This document shows, one piece after another, positions 59,645 through 64,000 of a stretch of DNA of 64,000 bases. Below the pieces are notes generated by a model. It saw nothing but the letters and a program-made list of their open reading frames with translations, was not told the DNA's origin and made no database searches. This stretch comes from Rhodocyclaceae bacterium (GTDB taxonomy: Bacteria > Pseudomonadota > Gammaproteobacteria > Burkholderiales > Rhodocyclaceae). Positions within the stretch are counted from its first letter, which is position 1, and the number at the start of each line of letters is the position of its first letter. The stretch spans positions 1 through 64,000 of the forward strand of contig JAOADW010000026.1 of the NCBI GenBank assembly GCA_026417115.1, read 5' to 3'. The position numbers and the translations under genes were made by a program.

Positions 59645-60898
59645 CTAGAACATGCGTGGCGGTGACGGCGACTTGGATTTTTCGCCCACAGGCTTTTGCA
59701 GGCCGACGATCACCTCGTCGCCGGCGACGAGTCCGCCGGCTTGTAAAAGTTCCGTGAAGCGCCCGTCACTGATGCCCGTGACGACCTCGATGGCTTCCGG
59801 CTTGCCTTCTTTGCCGACGCGCCATAGCTTTTGCAGGCCTGGCCCGCTGCCTTTGGCGCGCTCCTTTCCTTTGCCGGGCGCACTTTCTTCGCGCTCGCCA
59901 GAGGGGGGCGAAAAACGCAACGCGGCATTGGGCGCCTTCAGCACATCGTCTTTGTGCTCGATGACGATTTTCACGTTCGCGGTCATCCCGGGCAGCAACG
60001 AGAGGTCGGGATTGGCCGCCGAGATCACGACCGTGTAGCTCACGACATTAGAAACCACCTGTGCGGCCTTGCGCACCTGCTGCACGGTTCCCTGGAAACG
60101 GCGCCCCGGAAACGCATCGACGGTGAAATGCGCGGTTTGTCCGACCTTGACGCGGCCGATGTCGGCTTCATCGATCGCGGCCTCGACCTGCATGTCCGCA
60201 AGGCTTTTGGCGATCACGAAAAGCTCCGGCGCCTGCAGACTCGCGGCCACGGTTTGCCCCGGCTCGACGCTGCGCTTGACGACGATGCCCTCGACGGGGG
60301 AGCGAATCTCGGTGCGCGAAAGATCCACGCGCGCCTGGCCCAGCTGTGCCTCGCGTTGGCGCACGAGCGCCAGGCTGTTTTGGCTTTGCGCTTCGACCAC
60401 GCGCAATTGCGCGCGCGCTGCCTCATAGGCAGTCATCGCCTTGTCGAGCTCGGCAGGCGAAAGATAATGCTTGGCGACCAAGGTCTCTTTGCGCTTGAGG
60501 TCGCGTTCGGCTTCGGCGAGATTGACCTTGGCGCGAAAGAGCTCTGCCTGTTGCACGGCGACCAAGGCGCGCGCGGCTTCCAAATCCGCCTCGGCCTGAC
60601 GCACGCGATGCTCATAGGTTTCCGGCGCGATGCGCGCCAACAGGTCGCCCGTTTTCACAGGGCTGTTGAAATCGACGAAGATCTCGCGAATCTGCCCCGA
60701 AATCTGCGAACTCACCTGCACGGAAGCGACTGGATTCAACGTGCCGGTCGCGGCCACCGTCGCGGTGAGCGGCCCGCGCTCGAGCTTGGCGAGTTTCCAA
60801 GCAGGCGGCGTGGGCCGCAGGGCGAAAAACCAGGCCGCAGCGCCTGCCGCCGAGAGGGCGAACATTGCGGCCAGCGAGATCCAGAGGCGTCTTCCCAT
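59645..60898 (-). CDS. Periplasmic membrane fusion protein, MacA-like
   Basis: A 417-residue protein anchored by an N-terminal membrane segment (about residues 7-27). A biotinyl-lipoyl-like half domain (TVAATGTLNPVASVQVSSQISGQI) flanks a long coiled hairpin (about 90-175), followed by beta-barrel and membrane-proximal domains. A Gly/Glu/Lys-rich insert (SGEREESAPGKGKERAKGSGPG) interrupts the C-terminal part and is unusual. It is the first gene of the three-gene exporter; no outer-membrane TolC gene is present. Confidence 0.92.
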   Translation of the reverse strand: MGRRLWISLAAMFALSAAGAAAWFFALRPTPPAWKLAKLERGPLTATVAATGTLNPVASVQVSSQISGQIREIFVDFNSPVKTGDLLARIAPETYEHRVRQAEADLEAARALVAVQQAELFRAKVNLAEAERDLKRKETLVAKHYLSPAELDKAMTAYEAARAQLRVVEAQSQNSLALVRQREAQLGQARVDLSRTEIRSPVEGIVVKRSVEPGQTVAASLQAPELFVIAKSLADMQVEAAIDEADIGRVKVGQTAHFTVDAFPGRRFQGTVQQVRKAAQVVSNVVSYTVVISAANPDLSLLPGMTANVKIVIEHKDDVLKAPNAALRFSPPSGEREESAPGKGKERAKGSGPGLQKLWRVGKEGKPEAIEVVTGISDGRFTELLQAGGLVAGDEVIVGLQKPVGEKSKSPSPPRMF

Positions 60899-61381
60899 AC
60901 GGCGATTCTAGCCGAGGGCCAGAAGGAGGCGCGGCGGAAAGTGTGACAAAGTGAAACCCTGAGCAATCTGCGAAAGCGATGCGGACATGGCATTGGGCGA
61001 ATGCATTCGCAGCGCATTCGGATCGCGACGATGTCGAAGCCGACGAGGCGCTATGCTCGCCGTCTTAGTTCTGTGTTCCGTTACTCTTCTAAGCGCCGAG
61101 CAGGTTCCCCATCGCATTGCTTTTGCATCTGCGCACAGGAGGTTTCGACTTCAATGGCGTGCCACGCCTTAGGCGCGCACAGCGGCTAGCGAGGTTCCAT
61201 GCCACGGAGACGAGGGAAAAGTTTTCCGTCGGCGAGAAATTGGATTTTCCTTCCTCGATACCCTCTTATTTTTTATGGTTATCTTCGTCCTATACAGGCA
61301 GAGCGTGCCGGCCAAACAGATCGGCCTCCGGCGCGAGGAGGGCAAAGTAAAGGCCTAGCCGGCTATTTCCAAAGCGTCGAC
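60899..61381. other. Intergenic region between the exporter and the glycosyltransferase
   Basis: This 483-base stretch holds no recognisable gene. Frames at 60987-61172 and 61199-61528 give proteins without family features. A segment around 61236-61290 is clearly richer in A and T than the surroundings. A TAGAAT-like -10 element on the minus strand near 60905 lies close to the macA start but lacks a matching -35. No terminator is clear. Confidence 0.5.
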
Positions 61382-63553
61382 TCACTCGATGGTGAAATAA
61401 GCTGGCAATTTCCGTCCCTTCAGGGCTGCCTCATGGGCGGATCGATAAAAGCGCTCAAGACGGCGGGTGAATGTTTTGCCGTCACAGAGCGGGCTCTTGA
61501 CCATACGCTCCCGCAAGACGGGGCGTAATTCGATGAGCGGTTGGTTATTCAAGGAGAAAGCGACAGCGCGTTCGATATAGTCGCGTGCGCTGGTTGCAGA
61601 AAACCGCTCGTCAATACCTAGATTGACATTCATCGCATGGGTTTGGCGGCTTACCAGTGTCGCGCCGGGGAGCGTCAGGGTCGGTACTCCCATCCAGAAT
61701 GACTCGAGACTTGTGGCTCCGCCTGTGAAAGGGAAGGGATCGAGGCACAGATCCACCATTGCAAATTCCCTCAGCATGTCATTGTGGCTACTGCCACCGC
61801 TCAGCACAAGACGCTCGGCTGTCACTCCCTTGGCGCGGAAACGTTCCGTGAGGTCGGCGCGTACCCAAGCGTCCTTGAGGGCGCTTGCCTTAAGCCATAG
61901 GCGCGTATGGGGCGCTCGGCGAAGGATCTCGCTCCAGACCTCGATGACCTCTTCGTTAATCTTGTCAAGGCGGTTGAAGCAACCGAAGGTGAATGGCCGA
62001 CCGGCGGCTGCTGGCGCAGGTGCAACAGGGGGAGCATAGACCGGTGGGAAGAAACAGAAGCGCGTATTGCCGAGATATATCGGCACTTCGCTGAAATGCT
62101 GCGCACAGTGCGGTGGCGACGTATGGGGATCGGTCAGCAGGTAGTCGATGTTGGTTAGACCCGTCGAGTGGAAGTAGCCGATCCATGTGACTTGCACCGG
62201 TGCGGCTCGGCGTGCAAAGATGTTCAGACGATGATGAGCGGTATGGCCGGAAAGATCGACGAGGATATCAATCTCTTCTTTCCGCACAAGTTCGAGTAAG
62301 GCGTCATCCTCGAGGTCGTAGACGTCGTGCCAAGCGTGGAAAGCGTCCTTGAGCGCGCGCGTCATGTCGTCTTCGCGGAGCGTCGTGGAGAAGGCAACGG
62401 GGCGGCAGACCGAGTGATCGTGCAGCAGGATGATCTGCAGCAACAAGTAGCCGACGGGGTGACGACATAGATCTCCCGAAACATAGCCAACACGAAGTGG
62501 GCCGTTGTGACGGCGTGGCGAGCAGATGGTTGCCGCTTGGGAATTTTCCTGGTGCTGCGCCCACTCGCGATGACGGGCGAACAATTCCACCGGCGAAAGT
62601 CGTGGCAGATAGTTGCCTTCGAAGAGCCAAGTTGAGGCGAGGGCGGAACGGTCACCCGCACGTCTGCATAGATCGCCATAGAGCCGATCGGCAATCTCTG
62701 CATGTCCGCTGCTGGAACTACAGCCGGCCAAGACCATCAGGGCATTGAGGTGACCTGGCTCGCGGGACAGAATCCGCTGGGCGAGCGCGTGGGCGCGCGC
62801 GAGATTGCCGGCTGCCAAATGGCCACTGGCCAGAGTGTTGAGGAGGCTCAGCGATTCGCCTTCGCGGGCGAGACGTTTTTCCAGGTATTGCAGCGCAGGC
62901 TCGAGCGCATACATGTCGCCTACGAGCGCGGCAAGCAGGTATTTCGCCTCGGGAAAGTCCGGTTTGTGCCTCAGGGCGGCGTGCAGCAACTCGACCGCTC
63001 TGCGATTGTGGCCCAGCTGTAGCAGGGCGTTGGCGGTATTGAGCAGCAGTTCGGGATTCGCAGGATTGCGCTTCAGCAACCGTTCCCCGGCCGCGCGCGC
63101 CTCTTCATGCCGACCGACTTCGCTGAGCGCGGCAATACGATTGACGAGCGCAGGCATCAAGTGGGGTTCTACGGCAAGGGCTGCCTCGAGTTTTTCCAGC
63201 GCAGCCGCAGCATCGCCGTGCAGTAGGTCGATTTCAGCCAGGTTGGTGAGTGCGCGGGCATTTCCGGGCGCAAGCAGCAAGGCCTGTTCGAGGGCTGCGC
63301 GCGCGGCGGGAAAGTCTTCACGGCGCCGCAGGATAGCCGCCTTGGTGACCCATAGGCTCGCGTTGTTCGGCTCAGTGGCGAGCGCCCGCTCGATGAGGCG
63401 CCCAGCTTCTTCGAGATCCTCGTGCTGAAGAGCATCTTGAGCCAGCGTTTGCAGGGCAAGCGCGTCGCCGGCCTCGGCGGCACGCTTGCTCGCGGCGAGA
63501 AAGAAGTAGCTGCCGCCCCAGCGCTCGAGCAGCTTGAGTAGCCACGCCATCAC
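61382..63553 (-). CDS. TPR protein with SPINDLY-type O-GlcNAc transferase domain (GT41)
   Basis: A 723-residue protein. TPR-like helical repeats cover about residues 20-310 (for example ALTNLAEIDLLHGDAAAALEK), and the GT41 catalytic part follows from about 350 to 700, with VGYVSGDLCRHPVGY, ILVDLSGHTAHHRL, FGCFNRLDKI and DPFPFTGGATS LES-type segments of UDP-sugar binding. In bacteria such proteins glycosylate flagellins, pilins or adhesins. It directly follows a methyltransferase gene with no gap between stop and start. The start could be either of two adjacent ATG codons. Confidence 0.88.
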   Translation of the reverse strand: MMAWLLKLLERWGGSYFFLAASKRAAEAGDALALQTLAQDALQHEDLEEAGRLIERALATEPNNASLWVTKAAILRRREDFPAARAALEQALLLAPGNARALTNLAEIDLLHGDAAAALEKLEAALAVEPHLMPALVNRIAALSEVGRHEEARAAGERLLKRNPANPELLLNTANALLQLGHNRRAVELLHAALRHKPDFPEAKYLLAALVGDMYALEPALQYLEKRLAREGESLSLLNTLASGHLAAGNLARAHALAQRILSREPGHLNALMVLAGCSSSSGHAEIADRLYGDLCRRAGDRSALASTWLFEGNYLPRLSPVELFARHREWAQHQENSQAATICSPRRHNGPLRVGYVSGDLCRHPVGYLLLQIILLHDHSVCRPVAFSTTLREDDMTRALKDAFHAWHDVYDLEDDALLELVRKEEIDILVDLSGHTAHHRLNIFARRAAPVQVTWIGYFHSTGLTNIDYLLTDPHTSPPHCAQHFSEVPIYLGNTRFCFFPPVYAPPVAPAPAAAGRPFTFGCFNRLDKINEEVIEVWSEILRRAPHTRLWLKASALKDAWVRADLTERFRAKGVTAERLVLSGGSSHNDMLREFAMVDLCLDPFPFTGGATSLESFWMGVPTLTLPGATLVSRQTHAMNVNLGIDERFSATSARDYIERAVAFSLNNQPLIELRPVLRERMVKSPLCDGKTFTRRLERFYRSAHEAALKGRKLPAYFTIE

Positions 63554-64000
63554 CTAGACCGGCGCAAGGAGGAATCGTGCGGCCAACGCCTGCAAATCGG
63601 CTTCAGGAGTAGGCTCGGGGCGGGCGAGCAGCCACAGGTCGAAATGGTGGGGGCGACGGTGACCGATGTATGCCCGGAAACCGGCCTCGCATACTGCGTT
63701 TGTCAAGGTGCGCAGCGTGAAGCCACATTTGTGGCTCATTGTCTGGGGCGCAAGCTGGACGAAAGGCCTGTAGCCATAGACGATGTCGAAAGGCGTGATT
63801 GGACCCGCCGGCGAATGATAGGCGACATCGTCGATGCGGTCTTCGGCGATCAATTTGGCAACGGCCTGCAAATCGGGGCAAGTGATCACCAACATGCCCT
63901 GCGGTCGCAGCACCCGACGGCATTCTGCCAATGCTTGCGATACCTCAAACCAGTAAAGGTGTTCAAGGGTATGCGAAGTGAAGATCGCATCAACGCTCGC
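63554..64000 (-). CDS. SAM-dependent methyltransferase (N-terminus beyond the right edge)
   Basis: The frame is open to the right end of the window, so only the C-terminal 148 residues are seen. They contain AIFTSHTLEHL, RRVLRPQGMLVITCPD and a C-terminal region with a basic Tyr/His stretch (GHRRPHHFDLWLLAR), the pattern of class I methyltransferases of the Methyltransf_11/ubiE-like type, often found in glycan clusters. It ends one base from the glycosyltransferase start, so the two are co-transcribed. The substrate is unknown. Confidence 0.82.
   Translation of the reverse strand, partial: ASVDAIFTSHTLEHLYWFEVSQALAECRRVLRPQGMLVITCPDLQAVAKLIAEDRIDDVAYHSPAGPITPFDIVYGYRPFVQLAPQTMSHKCGFTLRTLTNAVCEAGFRAYIGHRRPHHFDLWLLARPEPTPEADLQALAARFLLAPV

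Overview
The window reads as chromosomal DNA of a GC-rich betaproteobacterium. Supporting signs are the set of house-keeping blocks with their usual beta/gamma neighbours (ffh next to ypjD and a CorB-type gene, rplM-rpsI followed by argC, rppH-CNP1-coq7), a diheme cytochrome c4, an MSHA-type pilus cluster, the aerobic ubiquinone enzyme Coq7, and a structured RNA-like segment before hemB that resembles a motif known from betaproteobacteria. The genus cannot be fixed from the sequence alone. Genes are dense, ATGA overlaps are frequent, and I saw no tRNA, rRNA, insertion sequence or CRISPR array.

Layout. 1-309 holds the N-terminal third of a Cmr1-like type III CRISPR RAMP protein that runs off the left edge, preceded (310-1037) by a 0.7 kb stretch without a credible gene but with three strong hairpins. 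1038-9542: thioredoxin, gluQ, clsB with an EEP-family partner, lgt, a VOC protein, a Fur-boxed feoB, the nucleotidase yrfG and two exported DsrE-like proteins. 9587-17866: a GntR regulator and enoyl-CoA hydratase diverge from methylmalonyl-CoA mutase, its MeaB chaperone and both propionyl-CoA carboxylase subunits; together these route propionyl-CoA to succinyl-CoA. 17949-24514: MSHA biogenesis genes mshI, a PilN-like gene, mshJ, mshK, mshL, mshM, mshN. 24508-31817: comF, bioB-bioC, a histidine kinase with a degenerate receiver, cytochrome c4, engB and hemB.

31829-48763: slmA, a HAD nucleotidase, argB, hsp20, a CWC protein overlapping nudB, a secreted RNase with its barstar inhibitor, aspS, DUF502, fmdB, pilD-pilC, corB-like and ypjD genes, ffh, a lytic transglycosylase, proS, rppH, a CNP1 gene and coq7. 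48764-57598: osmC, rplM-rpsI, argC, a coiled-coil membrane protein, bactofilin, erpA, an M23 peptidase, tyrS, sixA and a CYTH-CHAD protein. 57643-64000: a MacAB-like export system, then a SPINDLY-type TPR glycosyltransferase and a truncated methyltransferase that look like the end of a glycosylation cluster running off the right edge.

The most unusual items are the edge of the type III CRISPR locus with its long structured leader, the hairpin-rich segment encoded inside the 3' end of engB just before hemB, the divergent GntR operator of the propionate block, the pseudo-receiver kinase, the secreted RNase/barstar pair fused to the aspS transcription unit, and the heavily overlapping CWC/nudB pair. 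No wholly new multi-gene system is proven by this window.
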